From Paenibacillus sabuli (lineage in GTDB: Bacteria; Bacillota; Bacilli; Paenibacillales; Paenibacillaceae): a stretch of 64,000 nucleotides of DNA. Position numbers and translations under genes: made by a program. Location: the NCBI RefSeq assembly GCF_014705605.1, contig NZ_JACXIZ010000027.1, forward strand, positions 1 to 64,000, written 5' to 3'. Each line of letters starts with the position of its first letter. Within the stretch, counting starts at the first letter, position 1. Positions 25,969 to 34,465 of this stretch are shown one piece after another. Below the pieces are notes generated by a model that saw only the letters and a list, made by a program, of their open reading frames with translations, did no database searches and had not been told where the DNA came from.

Positions 25969-26346
25969 TCGTCTTCAGAACTTAATTGTAGTGGCAATCG
26001 AATGCCAATTCAATCCATCGCCATGACCATTTTGGTCGAAATTGGACGAATTTGAACGAATTTCACGGCAGAACCGACTTGATTCGTTCTTTCTTGCGCT
26101 TTGACAAGCACGCGTATACCTTCTAATATAAGATCTGCCCCATGGAACGAGTATACCCTATTTGCGGCTAGCTCGATTCAGAACCGGGTCAAGCGCCGAC
26201 CTCGCGTCCTTGCGAGCATCGGAGACTTGCGCGCGGCGCTGGACAACGAGTCAATCGGCCAGTTTTTGGACATGGTAATAGGATACGTCAACGGCAGGGC
26301 AGGTAGGAAGGCACAGCACGCAACAAAGAAGCGGAGGAAACAAGCA
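25969..26346. other. Divergent intergenic region with long leader of the CDF transporter
   Basis: It separates two divergently read cation-related genes. The right part (about 26136-26346) is a 210-base transcribed leader downstream of a strong promoter. The leader is open in the frame of the transporter (RVLASIGDLRAALDNESIGQ is encoded), but that stretch does not look like the family's N-terminus. I see no riboswitch I can name. Confidence 0.5.
26101..26129 (+). promoter_or_regulatory. Strong sigma-A promoter
   Basis: TTGACA at 26101-26106, exactly 17 bases, then TAATAT at 26124-26129. It reads toward the CDF transporter gene and implies a leader of about 210 bases. Confidence 0.75.
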
Positions 26347-27321
26347 TTGGCGAACTGGCTCTCCTTACTTAAAAAAGGCAACACCTCATCCGCGACCGCG
26401 GCGCTGGGCAATACCGGTCTGGCGGTCATCAAGGCGTTTGCCGCCTCAGTCAGCGGCAGCGGCACCATGTTCGCTTCCGCGATGCATTCGGTCGCCGACG
26501 CCGTCAACCAGGGCTTCGTCTTCGTCGGCAGCGTGTTGGCGGAAAGACGGCCGACGCGGCGATTTCCCGACGGCTTCGGTCGAGTCATCAACATTTTCTG
26601 CATGATCGCAGTCATCGTCGTCACCGTGATGGCCTACGAGACGGTACACAAGGGCATCAAGCTGCTCGAGCACCCCGAGGAATCCAGCCGATTCTGGCTG
26701 AATTTCGCAGTTCTGCTGGCCGCCGTGGCGATTGACGGCAGCATCCTGCTCAAGGCGACCAAGGAAATTTTGAAGGAAACGCGGACGAGCGCGCGCGGAC
26801 TGATGAAATTCCCGGTCGCGTTTCGCAATGCGGGACGCGCCGCGCCGCCGACCCGGCTCGTCTTCTACGAGGACATCGTCGCCACGCTGGGGGCGCTGTT
26901 CGCACTCGTTGCAATTGTCTGCGCCCAATTCCTCGGGCTGCTGATCGTCGACGGCATCGCCACCATCCTGATCGGACTGCTCATGGTGTTCGTGGCGTTC
27001 AAGGTCGGCTACGACAACATGGTCGGGCTGATCGGCGTCGCTGCGCCGCGCGACGTCGAGGATCGCATCGTGCAAGCGATCACAAGCGATCCCGATGTCA
27101 CGGATATCAACCAGCTCCGGATCATCCAGGAGGGCCGCAACTATCATGTCGACGCCTTCGTCGAGCTACGCGGCGGGCTCACGCTCACCGAAGCCAGCAC
27201 GATTCGGCTGCGGCTGCGGGACAAGCTGTATACCGATCCCGATATCTCCGATGTGGCGATCGGCATCCTCGAGGACAATGGCATCGACACGTGGCAGATG
27301 CGCAACGATAAGGTGACATAA
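26347..27321 (+). CDS. Cation diffusion facilitator family transporter
   Basis: 324 residues from the TTG at 26347, chosen because GGAGG lies nine bases upstream and because family members start with a short LLKKGN-type segment. The CDF membrane domain has NTGLAVIKAFAASVSGSGTM, FASAMHSVADAVNQGFVF (residues around 43-60, with the metal-site pattern HSVAD), RFPDGFGRVINIFC and IVDGIATILIGLLM. The C-terminal cytoplasmic domain (from about 245) has the ferredoxin-like pattern with RNYHVDAFVELRGGLTL. These antiporters export divalent cations such as Zn, Co, Mn or Fe in exchange for protons; the metal cannot be assigned. Confidence 0.88.
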   Translation: MANWLSLLKKGNTSSATAALGNTGLAVIKAFAASVSGSGTMFASAMHSVADAVNQGFVFVGSVLAERRPTRRFPDGFGRVINIFCMIAVIVVTVMAYETVHKGIKLLEHPEESSRFWLNFAVLLAAVAIDGSILLKATKEILKETRTSARGLMKFPVAFRNAGRAAPPTRLVFYEDIVATLGALFALVAIVCAQFLGLLIVDGIATILIGLLMVFVAFKVGYDNMVGLIGVAAPRDVEDRIVQAITSDPDVTDINQLRIIQEGRNYHVDAFVELRGGLTLTEASTIRLRLRDKLYTDPDISDVAIGILEDNGIDTWQMRNDKVT

Positions 27322-27358
27322 TATTTATTATGGTAAGTGCCAGATGATCCATTCGGTT

Positions 27359-27397
27359 AAAAGCCCCCACCCCGCCATGCAGCGGATGAGGGCTTTT
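27359..27397. terminator. Bidirectional terminator between convergent genes
   Basis: Arms AAAAGCCC / GGGCTTTT around an inner CCGC...GCGG stem, with T-runs on both strands. It serves the CDF gene (plus) and the FecCD operon (minus). Confidence 0.8.
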
Positions 27398-27412
27398 TGG
27401 CAACTGGCGGCG

Positions 27413-28447
27413 TCAAGCCCGCGAACGCGACAGCAAATACAGAAAATACGGCGCCCCGATGACCGCCACGACGATGCCCGCAGGCACCTCCGCCTTGCCG
27501 AGCAGCGAGCGGCCGATCGTATCGGCGACGATCAGCAGAAGTGCGCCGGCCAACGCCGACGCCGGCAGCAGCAGCTGATGCTGCGGACCGACGAGGCGCC
27601 GTGCCAGATGCGGGCCGATCAGTCCGATGAAGCCGATGCCGCCGCTGACCGCGACGCACGAGGCGGCAAGCGCGGCTGCCGCCCCGAGCAGCCCGAGCCG
27701 CTCCCGTTCGACCGGCGTGCCGAGTCCGGTAGCCGTCTGCTCGCCAAGGTTGAGCACATTGAGCACGCGAGCCTTGTACATCGCCAGCGGCAGCAGCACG
27801 ACGATCCAGGGCAGCAGCGCCAATACGAACTTCCAGTTCGTCCCCCAGATGCTGCCGGCCATCCAGGTCTGGACGAACTGATATTTTTCAGGGCTAAGCC
27901 GCAGCGTCAATACGATCGTCGCCGCGCTGATGCCGGCCGCGACCGCGATGCCGGTCAGCACGAGGCGCGTCGGCGAGAGACCCTCGTGACGCTTGAATGC
28001 CAGCGCGTAGATCAAGGCCGACGTCAGCCCCGCCCCGACCAGCGCCAGCACCGGCAGCAGGAACGGCGGCGCGGCCGACGTCGTCGGATAGAAGGAGATG
28101 AAGAGCAGCACGACCAGGCCCGCCCCGGCATTGATGCCGAGAATGCCGGGGTCGGCCAGCGCATTGCGCGAGATGCCCTGCAGGATACAGCCGGAGACGG
28201 CCAGGCCGGCGCCGACGAGCACCGAGATGACGATGCGCGGCAGTCGAAAATCGAACAAAATCAGGTTTTCCTTGTCCGTTCCCCCGCCGAACAGCGTCCG
28301 CAGCACATCGAGCGGGGAGAGCCGGATGAATCCGGTATTCATGCTGACGACAAAAGCGGCGACGATCAAAATGCCCAGCACGATCATGACCGTGACGGCG
28401 GTCGAGCGGCGTCGCTGCGGCGGCATGTTGGTGCGCAAGCTTGCCAT
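27413..28447 (-). CDS. FecCD-family iron-siderophore ABC transporter permease (second)
   Basis: 344 residues. This is the inner-membrane permease type of siderophore importers (FecCD/FhuG). Family features are RLPRIVISVLVGAGLAVSGC, LQGISRNALADPGILGINAG and GGIGFIGLIGPHLARRLVG (coupling helix for the ATPase), with about nine hydrophobic segments. The start shares its A with the last base of the upstream permease stop, so translation is coupled. No binding protein or ATPase is encoded here; in Bacillus a shared FhuC-type ATPase encoded elsewhere often serves such pairs. Confidence 0.9.
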   Translation of the reverse strand: MASLRTNMPPQRRRSTAVTVMIVLGILIVAAFVVSMNTGFIRLSPLDVLRTLFGGGTDKENLILFDFRLPRIVISVLVGAGLAVSGCILQGISRNALADPGILGINAGAGLVVLLFISFYPTTSAAPPFLLPVLALVGAGLTSALIYALAFKRHEGLSPTRLVLTGIAVAAGISAATIVLTLRLSPEKYQFVQTWMAGSIWGTNWKFVLALLPWIVVLLPLAMYKARVLNVLNLGEQTATGLGTPVERERLGLLGAAAALAASCVAVSGGIGFIGLIGPHLARRLVGPQHQLLLPASALAGALLLIVADTIGRSLLGKAEVPAGIVVAVIGAPYFLYLLSRSRA

Positions 28448-29502
28448 TACAGCTCCCTCCTTTCATTGCGAGCCAGGTAGAGAAAGAATGGCACGCCGAT
28501 CAGCGCGATCAGCGCTGCGACCGGCGTCTCCTCGGGCGGATTGATCATGCGCGCAGCCAGATCGCCGAGAACGAGGAGCAGAGCGCCCAATACCGCCGAG
28601 CATGAAATGATCCACCGATAATCACGGCCGACCAGATAACGCGTCAGATGCGGAATCATCAACCCGACGAAGCCAATCATGCCCGCTACCGCGACGGCGG
28701 CACCGGCCAGCACGAGCACCGCCAGCGAGGCAAGCGCCTTGACGAGCCGATTGCGCTGGCCCAGGCTCGCGGCGACCTCCTCGCCGAGACTGAGCACCGT
28801 GATCGATCGGGACAGCAGCATGCTGCCGGCGAGCGCGGCTACGATCCACGGTCCGATTCGCATGATCTCCTTCCACTGCACACCCTGCACCCCGCCCGCA
28901 TACCAGAAGGCCAGGTCCTGTCCGATCTGAAAATGAAGCGCAATGCCTTCGCTAAGCGCCGTCAGCAACGCCGTCACCGCCGCGCCCGCAATCGCCAGCC
29001 GCACCGGAGACAGCCCGCCCTGAGCGAGCGAGCCGACGCCGAATACGAGCCCGGCGCCCAATCCCGCGCCGACGAAGGAGAACAGAATCAAGGTTCCGAA
29101 CGACAAGCCGGGAAAAAACGCAAAGCAGACCGCCAGCACGAATCCGGCGCCGGCATTGATGCCGAGCAGCCCCGAGTCGGCAAGCGGATTGCGAGTCATC
29201 CCCTGCATTAGCGTGCCCGCCACGGCAAGCGCCGCGCCGACCAGCGCGGCCGCCACGGCACGCGGCATCCGCAGCTCCTGAATGATCTGATGATTCGTCA
29301 GCTCGGGATTAAAGGCGAACATCGCCCCCCATACTTCTTTTAGGCCGATGCTGGCCGCGCCGAAGGAAATGGAAAGCGCGATGCCAAACGCCAGCAGCGC
29401 CGTGCCGCCGATCAAAATTGCGCTGGCCGCAAGCGGTCTGGATTGGAGCTGCGAACCGCCCGCTCCGGCGTCGGTGCCGGAATGTTGAACTGATGATGCC
29501 AT
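28447..29502 (-). CDS. FecCD-family iron-siderophore ABC transporter permease (first)
   Basis: 351 residues from the ATG at 29502; AAAAGGAGC lies about ten bases upstream. Family motifs: MPRAVAAALVGAALAVAGTL, MQGMTRNPLADSGLLGINAG and GMIGFVGLMIPHLTRYLVG. About nine to ten hydrophobic segments. The N-terminus has a 30-residue soluble tail. It is the first gene of a two-gene operon with a perfect Fur box 75 bases upstream. The two permeases probably form a heterodimer for a siderophore; the substrate is unknown. Confidence 0.9.
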   Translation of the reverse strand: MASSVQHSGTDAGAGGSQLQSRPLAASAILIGGTALLAFGIALSISFGAASIGLKEVWGAMFAFNPELTNHQIIQELRMPRAVAAALVGAALAVAGTLMQGMTRNPLADSGLLGINAGAGFVLAVCFAFFPGLSFGTLILFSFVGAGLGAGLVFGVGSLAQGGLSPVRLAIAGAAVTALLTALSEGIALHFQIGQDLAFWYAGGVQGVQWKEIMRIGPWIVAALAGSMLLSRSITVLSLGEEVAASLGQRNRLVKALASLAVLVLAGAAVAVAGMIGFVGLMIPHLTRYLVGRDYRWIISCSAVLGALLLVLGDLAARMINPPEETPVAALIALIGVPFFLYLARNERREL

Positions 29503-29576
29503 GTGATCTGAAGCTCCTTTTTGTTTAAATAAATGTGTGCCTCGAAAACGATCTTATGTATCGAAAAGACTTTTAT

Positions 29577-29591
29577 TGATAATGATTATCA
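29577..29591. promoter_or_regulatory. Fur box
   Basis: TGATAAT-G-ATTATCA, a perfect 7-1-7 inverted repeat identical to the Bacillus Fur consensus. It lies upstream of the FecCD operon on the minus strand and just past the 3' end of the FMN protein gene, so it should repress the permeases when iron is plentiful. Confidence 0.85.
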
Positions 29592-29652
29592 TCAGATGAA
29601 AAAAGAATGCAATCCATCAAATGAATCGCTACTCGCTAAGGCAGCATTCAAG

Positions 29653-30255
29653 CTATTCTTCGTGGACGTAGCCGCTGATCTGCAGATGGGCGCGAAACAT
29701 ATCCGCAATAGAAGGCAGCGCCTCCTTGTCCGGCCAGCTGCCGGCATTCCAGATTCCGGAGAACTTGAGCGCACGCGGACAATGGACAAAAACCTCCTCC
29801 ACCCGCACAACGACGCCGATCCCGCTATGCTTGCCCGCGCTGCCCTGCAGCAGCTCTTCGCTCTTGGTCAATTCGGCCCGGCCGTTGATGCGTACGACCT
29901 CTTGCAGCCCGGGGATCAGGAGCAGCATGCCGACCTGCGGATTGTCGAGCATATTCATGAGCGAATCGACCCGGCGGTTGCCCGTACGCTCCGGATAAAA
30001 GAGCGTGCGCTCGTCCAGGACGCGGACAAAGCCGGGGCCGTCGCCGCGCGGAGAAACGTCGCACCGCCCCTGACTGTCCGAGGTGGCCAGCAAAAATAAC
30101 GGGCATAACGTCAAATAATGCCGAACATGCGCGTCGATGCGATCAATCGTTTTTTTGACGACCGCTTCGTGCGGCATGCCGATCAGCTCGCGCAGCTCGT
30201 CCTTGCTCGTGATGCGCGCATCATTCGAGTACTTCCTATCCGTTGTCACAGTCAC
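29653..30255 (-). CDS. PPOX-type FMN flavoprotein (MSMEG_1061-like)
   Basis: 200 residues from the GTG at 30255, chosen because GGAGGG lies seven bases upstream; the frame continues upstream without a better start. The split-barrel flavin fold of pyridoxamine 5'-phosphate oxidase-like proteins is seen in FLLATSDSQGRCDVSPRGD, then GFVRVLDERTLFYPERTGNR, RVDSLMNMLDNPQVGMLLLI and EVVRINGRAEL. Members bind FMN or F420; the substrate is unknown. About 30-50 bases upstream is a degenerate Fur-like palindrome (TGATAATTGTTCTCA), so this gene may also respond to iron or peroxide. Confidence 0.8.
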   Translation of the reverse strand: MTVTTDRKYSNDARITSKDELRELIGMPHEAVVKKTIDRIDAHVRHYLTLCPLFLLATSDSQGRCDVSPRGDGPGFVRVLDERTLFYPERTGNRRVDSLMNMLDNPQVGMLLLIPGLQEVVRINGRAELTKSEELLQGSAGKHSGIGVVVRVEEVFVHCPRALKFSGIWNAGSWPDKEALPSIADMFRAHLQISGYVHEE

Positions 30256-30390
30256 AGTTGAACCCTCCAAAGCGAAAAATTTCGCACCCAACAAATGAGA
30301 ACAATTATCAACAAAATGTAGTATACCATACATTGCCCCGTTGCGCATAGAAAAACCGCGCTGCTGGGCAGCGCGGCGCAAAGGCTTTTA

Positions 30391-30993
30391 TTATTCGTAC
30401 ACTTTGACCCGGGCGTCAATCGGTTGAAATTCTTTTTCGCCGGGCTCGGCTACCGGCTTGCCGAATACGAGCTGCGCTTGCAGCTTCCAGTTGGCCGGGA
30501 CGTCCCATTCCTTCTGAACCGCTTCGTCGACCAGCGGATCGTAATGCTGGAGCGATGCGCCGTAGCCGGCGTCCTCGAGGGCCGTCCAGATGACATATTG
30601 CAGCATGCCCGAGGAATTGCCCGACCAGATCGGGAACTTGGCCGCGTATGTAGGCATCGCCTGCTGCAAGCCTTCGATCACTGCGCTGTCTTCAAAAAAC
30701 AAGATCGTGCCGTAGCCGCCGCGGAAGCCCGCAATGCGTTGTTCCGTCGCTTGCAGTTGATCGCCGGAGACAATGCCGCGCAGGATGTCCAGCGTCAAAT
30801 CCCAGAACTTGTTATGCTGCTCTTCCAATAGCACCACCGCGCGGGCGCTCTGCGAATTGAAGGCCGACGGCGTATGCTTGACGGCAAATTCCACGAGCTC
30901 GGAAATTTCTTTCTTCGAGGTTACCGCTTCGTTGGTAATGCCATAATACGTACGGCGGGCTTTGACGGCTTCCAAAAACGATTTCGACATCAT
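30391..30993 (-). CDS. Nitroreductase family protein
   Basis: 200 residues from the ATG at 30993 (MMSKSFLEAVKARRTYYGI), with AAGGGAG upstream; the next codon is also ATG. It is an FMN-dependent nitroreductase-fold protein close to the HBN1/YdgI-type group: KARRTYYGITNEA, VKHTPSAFNSQSARAVVL (FMN contacts), GYGTILFFED, IWTALEDAGYGASLQHYDP and the C-terminal QLVFGKPVAEPGEKEFQPID. Such enzymes use NAD(P)H to reduce nitro or quinone compounds or act in fatty-acid stress. A palindromic operator-like sequence overlaps the promoter region, hinting at induction by electrophiles. Confidence 0.88.
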   Translation of the reverse strand: MMSKSFLEAVKARRTYYGITNEAVTSKKEISELVEFAVKHTPSAFNSQSARAVVLLEEQHNKFWDLTLDILRGIVSGDQLQATEQRIAGFRGGYGTILFFEDSAVIEGLQQAMPTYAAKFPIWSGNSSGMLQYVIWTALEDAGYGASLQHYDPLVDEAVQKEWDVPANWKLQAQLVFGKPVAEPGEKEFQPIDARVKVYE

Positions 30994-31021
30994 GGGCCAC
31001 TCCCTTGCTCTCATTATTGAC

Positions 31022-31060
31022 TTACTTTTGTATTGTAACACACTAACAATAAAAAAGTAA
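31022..31060 (-). promoter_or_regulatory. Palindromic operator candidate over the nitroreductase promoter
   Basis: Outer arms TTACTTTT (31022-31029) and AAAAGTAA (31053-31060) enclose a second imperfect inverted repeat ATTGTAA / TAACAAT. On the minus strand a -10-like TACAAT with upstream TTACTT (16-base spacer) falls inside it. The layout is that of a repressor site, as for HxlR- or MarR-type regulators of nitroreductase genes; the regulator is unknown. Confidence 0.45.
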
Positions 31061-31460
31061 CCGTTGTTTTACACGTTTGCTCCGAGAAGAGAAAGCGGCA
31101 CAGGCAAGATGCAAGCCGCACCTTCTATGTTTTCCCGATTGCTCGCGAAAAATACGCACGGCTTGGCGGCGTTGCCGCTGTCGGAGATCATCAGCAGTCG
31201 CCGTCCCCACCTGTCGTGCCCCTAGCTATCACGTGCCTTTCCGTTCGCACCAGTCTAACGGACCCGCCGCCAGCTCTGCGAGACGCAAGCATAGCATTTA
31301 CATAGGTTGTTTCCTCGCGCGGCGAGCGCGCGCAGGCAGTACGTCCCTTTTGTCTGTCAGTGCGCCGCTCTCTGCGGCACAAAAAAAAGGACGACACCGC
31401 AGATGCGGCACGTCCATTGCTTTTTTCTTTACGATCCATTGCTTTTTTCTTCCAGTTGGT
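31061..31460. other. Intergenic region with terminator and 22-base tandem repeat
   Basis: No supportable gene in the GC-rich part (31061-31375). It then holds the terminator of the ABC exporter and a 22-base direct repeat whose shared core is TCCATTGCTTTTTTCTT (31413-31429 and 31435-31451). Confidence 0.5.
31389..31415 (-). terminator. Terminator of the ABC exporter gene
   Basis: On the minus strand GGACG...CCGC / GCGG...CGTCC, followed by eight T residues. It lies 46 bases past the stop. Confidence 0.8.
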
Positions 31461-33185
31461 TTACTGCGCCCGGCTCTGCACCACATGCAGGCGGCTGTAA
31501 ATGCCGCCCGCGGCGACCAGCTCCTCGTGACTGCCCTGCTCGGTGATGCCGCGCTCGCTGACGACGACGATCCGGTCGGCATTGCGAATCGTGCTCAGCC
31601 GATGCGCGATCACCAGCGTCGTGCGGCCGACGGCCAGCTCGGCCAGCGCCTGCTGGATCATCGCCTCGGTCTCGGTATCGAGCGCCGACGTCGCTTCATC
31701 CAGGATCAGGATCGGCGGGTTCTTCAGGAACATTCGCGCGATCGAGAGCCGCTGCTTCTGTCCGCCGGACAGCTTCACGCCGCGCTCCCCGATCACCGTA
31801 TCCATGCCGTCCGGCAGACCGCGCACGAAATCGGCCATCGAGGCCCGCCGCGCCGCCTCCCAGATCTCGTCCTCGGGGGCGTCCAGCTTGCCGTAGGCGA
31901 TGTTCTCGCGGATCGTGCCGGTGAACAGGAAGACATCCTGCTGCACGATGCCGATCTGACGCCGCAGCGATTGCAGTGTGAATTCGCGGATATCGGTGCC
32001 GTCGACCGTGATGCGGCCGCCCGTCGCCTCGTAGAAGCGCGGCAGCAGGCTGCAGATCGTCGTCTTGCCGGCCCCCGACGGGCCGACGAAGGCGACCGTC
32101 TCGCCGGCGCCGATCGTCAGATTGACGTTCTCCAGCACGTTGCGTCCGTTCTCGTAGCCGAAGGTCACGTCCTCGAAGCGAATGTCGCCGCGCGGCTTGC
32201 GCAGCTCGCTCGCCCCCGGCCGGTCCGCGATATCCGGCGCGGTATCGAGAATCTCGGTGTAGCGCTTGAAGCCGGCGATCCCCTTCGGATAGCTCTCGAT
32301 GACCGCGTTGATCTTCTCGATCGGCCGGAAGAAAATATTCGAGAGCAGCACGAAGGCCATGAATTCACCGAGCTCGATGCGCCCGTCGATGAAGAACCAA
32401 GCCCCGCAGATCATCACGAACACCGTGATCAGCCGCATCATCATGTAGTTGATCGAGATGCTTTTGGCCATCGTCTTGTAGGCGAGCAGCTTGGTCGCGC
32501 GGAAGCGGGCGTTGTCGACGGCGAACAGCTTCTGCTCATGCGCCTCGTTGGCGAACGATTGTACGACGCGCATGCCGCCGACGTTGTCCTCGATGCGGGC
32601 GTTGAAGTTGCCGACGTCGCCGAACAAGCGGCGGTACGTCTTGGTCATGCGGCCGCCGAACACGATGATCAGCCAGGCCATGACCGGGATGATGATGAAG
32701 GTGAGCAGCGCCAGCTCCAGATTGATATAGGCCATCAGCGAGAACGAGCCGATCAGCGTCATGACGGCGATGAACACGTCCTCGGGTCCATGATGCGCGA
32801 CCTCGCCGATGTCGTTGAGATCGTTGGTGACGCGGCCGACGAGATGGCCGGTCTTGTTGTTGTCGAAGAAGCGGAACGACAGCTTCTGCAAATGCTCGAA
32901 CAGCTTGCGCCGCATGTCCGTCTCGATGTTGATGCCCAGCTTGTGCCCCCAATAGGTGACGATGTACATGAGCGCCGTATTGAGCGCGTAGACCGCGAGC
33001 AGGCCGAAGCTGACGAGTACGATGATCGGCCAATTGCCGGTCGGGAGCAGATCGTCGATAAAGCGGCTGACGATGAGCGGGAAGGCCAACTCGAGCAGAC
33101 CGGCCACGACGGCGCAGCCGAAGTCGAGAAAGAACAACTTTTTGTACGGGCGATAATACGCAAAAAAGCGGCGCATCGTTTGCAT
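31461..33185 (-). CDS. ABC exporter, fused membrane and ATPase domains (MsbA/BmrA type)
   Basis: 574 residues from the ATG at 33185 with AAAGGATGATCC upstream. The membrane domain has six segments (FFLDFGCAVVAGLLELAFPL through LITVFVMICGAWFFI). The ATPase domain from about residue 335 shows Walker A VGPSGAGKTT, the Q-loop VQQDVFLF, signature LSGGQKQRLSIAR, Walker B PILILDEATSALD and the H-loop VIAHRLST. It works as a homodimer or heterodimer to export drugs, lipids or peptides; no partner gene is adjacent, which favours a homodimer. The substrate is not predictable. Confidence 0.92.
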   Translation of the reverse strand: MQTMRRFFAYYRPYKKLFFLDFGCAVVAGLLELAFPLIVSRFIDDLLPTGNWPIIVLVSFGLLAVYALNTALMYIVTYWGHKLGINIETDMRRKLFEHLQKLSFRFFDNNKTGHLVGRVTNDLNDIGEVAHHGPEDVFIAVMTLIGSFSLMAYINLELALLTFIIIPVMAWLIIVFGGRMTKTYRRLFGDVGNFNARIEDNVGGMRVVQSFANEAHEQKLFAVDNARFRATKLLAYKTMAKSISINYMMMRLITVFVMICGAWFFIDGRIELGEFMAFVLLSNIFFRPIEKINAVIESYPKGIAGFKRYTEILDTAPDIADRPGASELRKPRGDIRFEDVTFGYENGRNVLENVNLTIGAGETVAFVGPSGAGKTTICSLLPRFYEATGGRITVDGTDIREFTLQSLRRQIGIVQQDVFLFTGTIRENIAYGKLDAPEDEIWEAARRASMADFVRGLPDGMDTVIGERGVKLSGGQKQRLSIARMFLKNPPILILDEATSALDTETEAMIQQALAELAVGRTTLVIAHRLSTIRNADRIVVVSERGITEQGSHEELVAAGGIYSRLHVVQSRAQ

Positions 33186-33216
33186 GACGGATCATCCTTT
33201 ACCTGTGTAGGAATGG

Positions 33217-34152
33217 CTACTGCGTGCCGGTCGCGACGAGTGTGATCAGCACGGGCAGCAGCAAAAACGACGCCAGCGTCGTCCACAAAATGCACTTGGC
33301 GACAAGACGCGGCGAGGCATCGAAGCGGGTCGAAAGCATAACCGCATTGACCGCCACCGGCATGCTCGCCAGAATGAACAGCACCGCCCGCAGCATGCCG
33401 TCCACATTGAGCGCCAGCAGCACGAGCCAGGCGATCGCCGGCGCCAGCGCGAGCCGGATGACCAGCCCGGCGCCAAGCGCACGCCGCATGCGCGGCTCCA
33501 GCCGTTCGGTACGCACATTCATCATCTGCACCCCGAGCACCGCCATCACGATCGGCGAATAGGCGGCGGCTACCATCGAGATGCCGGTGAGAAGCGGCTC
33601 CGGCAGCTGCACGTCGAGGAGCAGCACCAGGGCGGCGGCCATGCCGGCATAGATCGCAGGCAGCGCGAAGACCGAGCGTATGGCTTGGCGGACGGAAAAA
33701 TGAGAGCGGGCGGCGAAATAGATCCCGATCGTGTTAACGATCACCATCTGCGAAATGACGTAGATGGAAGCCTTGTCCAGTCCGAGCTGGCCAAACGCGA
33801 GCAGTACGAGCGGCAGCCCGTAATTGACACTGTTGGTGAACGTGGAGATGAGCGTCAGACCGGCGGTGTCCGTCGTCGGCAGCCGCAGCAGCCTGCCGAT
33901 TCCCCTTGCCACAGCCCAGAGCAGCACCAAGTTCAGCAGGCTGAAGGCAACGGTCTTGTAGACATCGTCCCAAGTCAGCTCCGCATTCAGCAGCGCGTCA
34001 AAAATGAGAGCGGGGCTCAGCATATAAAAGTAAAGCGTAATGAGCGGCTTCGTGTCAAGGTTCCGGTAGCGGGCAAGCAGCGCGCCGACGACGACCGGTA
34101 TCGCCAGCGGCACGATGACCTCCAGCAACGTGGTCAGTATGTCCTGAATCAT
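33217..34152 (-). CDS. AEC family transporter (auxin efflux carrier type)
   Basis: 311 residues from the ATG at 34152 (MIQDILTTLLEVIVPLAIP), with AAAGGATGG upstream; the frame is open to 34218 but without a better site. Ten hydrophobic segments in two halves are typical of AEC carriers. Motifs include NLDTKPLITLYFYMLSPALI, TFTNSVNYGLPLVLLAFG (the family's N-x-x-N-Y/F-G-LP pattern) and ILASMPVAVNAVMLSTRFD. Substrates of bacterial members are usually malate or other dicarboxylates, but this one is open. It follows the ABC exporter gene with 30 bases between them (read leftward), perhaps in one transcript. Confidence 0.85.
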   Translation of the reverse strand: MIQDILTTLLEVIVPLAIPVVVGALLARYRNLDTKPLITLYFYMLSPALIFDALLNAELTWDDVYKTVAFSLLNLVLLWAVARGIGRLLRLPTTDTAGLTLISTFTNSVNYGLPLVLLAFGQLGLDKASIYVISQMVIVNTIGIYFAARSHFSVRQAIRSVFALPAIYAGMAAALVLLLDVQLPEPLLTGISMVAAAYSPIVMAVLGVQMMNVRTERLEPRMRRALGAGLVIRLALAPAIAWLVLLALNVDGMLRAVLFILASMPVAVNAVMLSTRFDASPRLVAKCILWTTLASFLLLPVLITLVATGTQ

Positions 34153-34376
34153 CGGGCATCCATCCTTTGTGTTCCACTTTACCCCTGTCGCCGCGATTTG
34201 TCCAAGAGCAATCGGCAATATCTTAATAGGCGTTGCTTATAGCCATAACCAAGCTTGTATATCAAGCTTATAAAGCGTGCCGCCTAATGCACCCTTTCCT
34301 TAGTGAAGGCTATCGCCAGCGCACGCCCTGTGCGACCTCAGAATGTACGCTTATCTCCTCCAGCGGCGCTCCACAT

Positions 34377-34419
34377 AAAAAAGCACCGGCCCGCCGTCTA
34401 CTGACGGTCTAGTCGGTGC
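34377..34419 (-). terminator. uppP: Terminator of uppP
   Basis: On the minus strand GCACCG and CCGTC pair with GACGG and CGGTGC, followed by TTTTTTATG. It lies about 45 bases past the uppP stop. Confidence 0.8.
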
Positions 34420-34465
34420 GCTGGCGAAAGCCTTCACGGTCGCGCGAGTCTCGGGCCCGGCATCT

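Noticed and set aside
26136-26346. Nickel/cobalt or manganese riboswitch
   Set aside because: I could not match the known conserved blocks of either class; kept only as an unexplained leader.
31077-33245. 722-residue frame on the plus strand
   Set aside because: It is antisense to the ABC exporter, whose motifs are all present; composition is that of a shadow frame.
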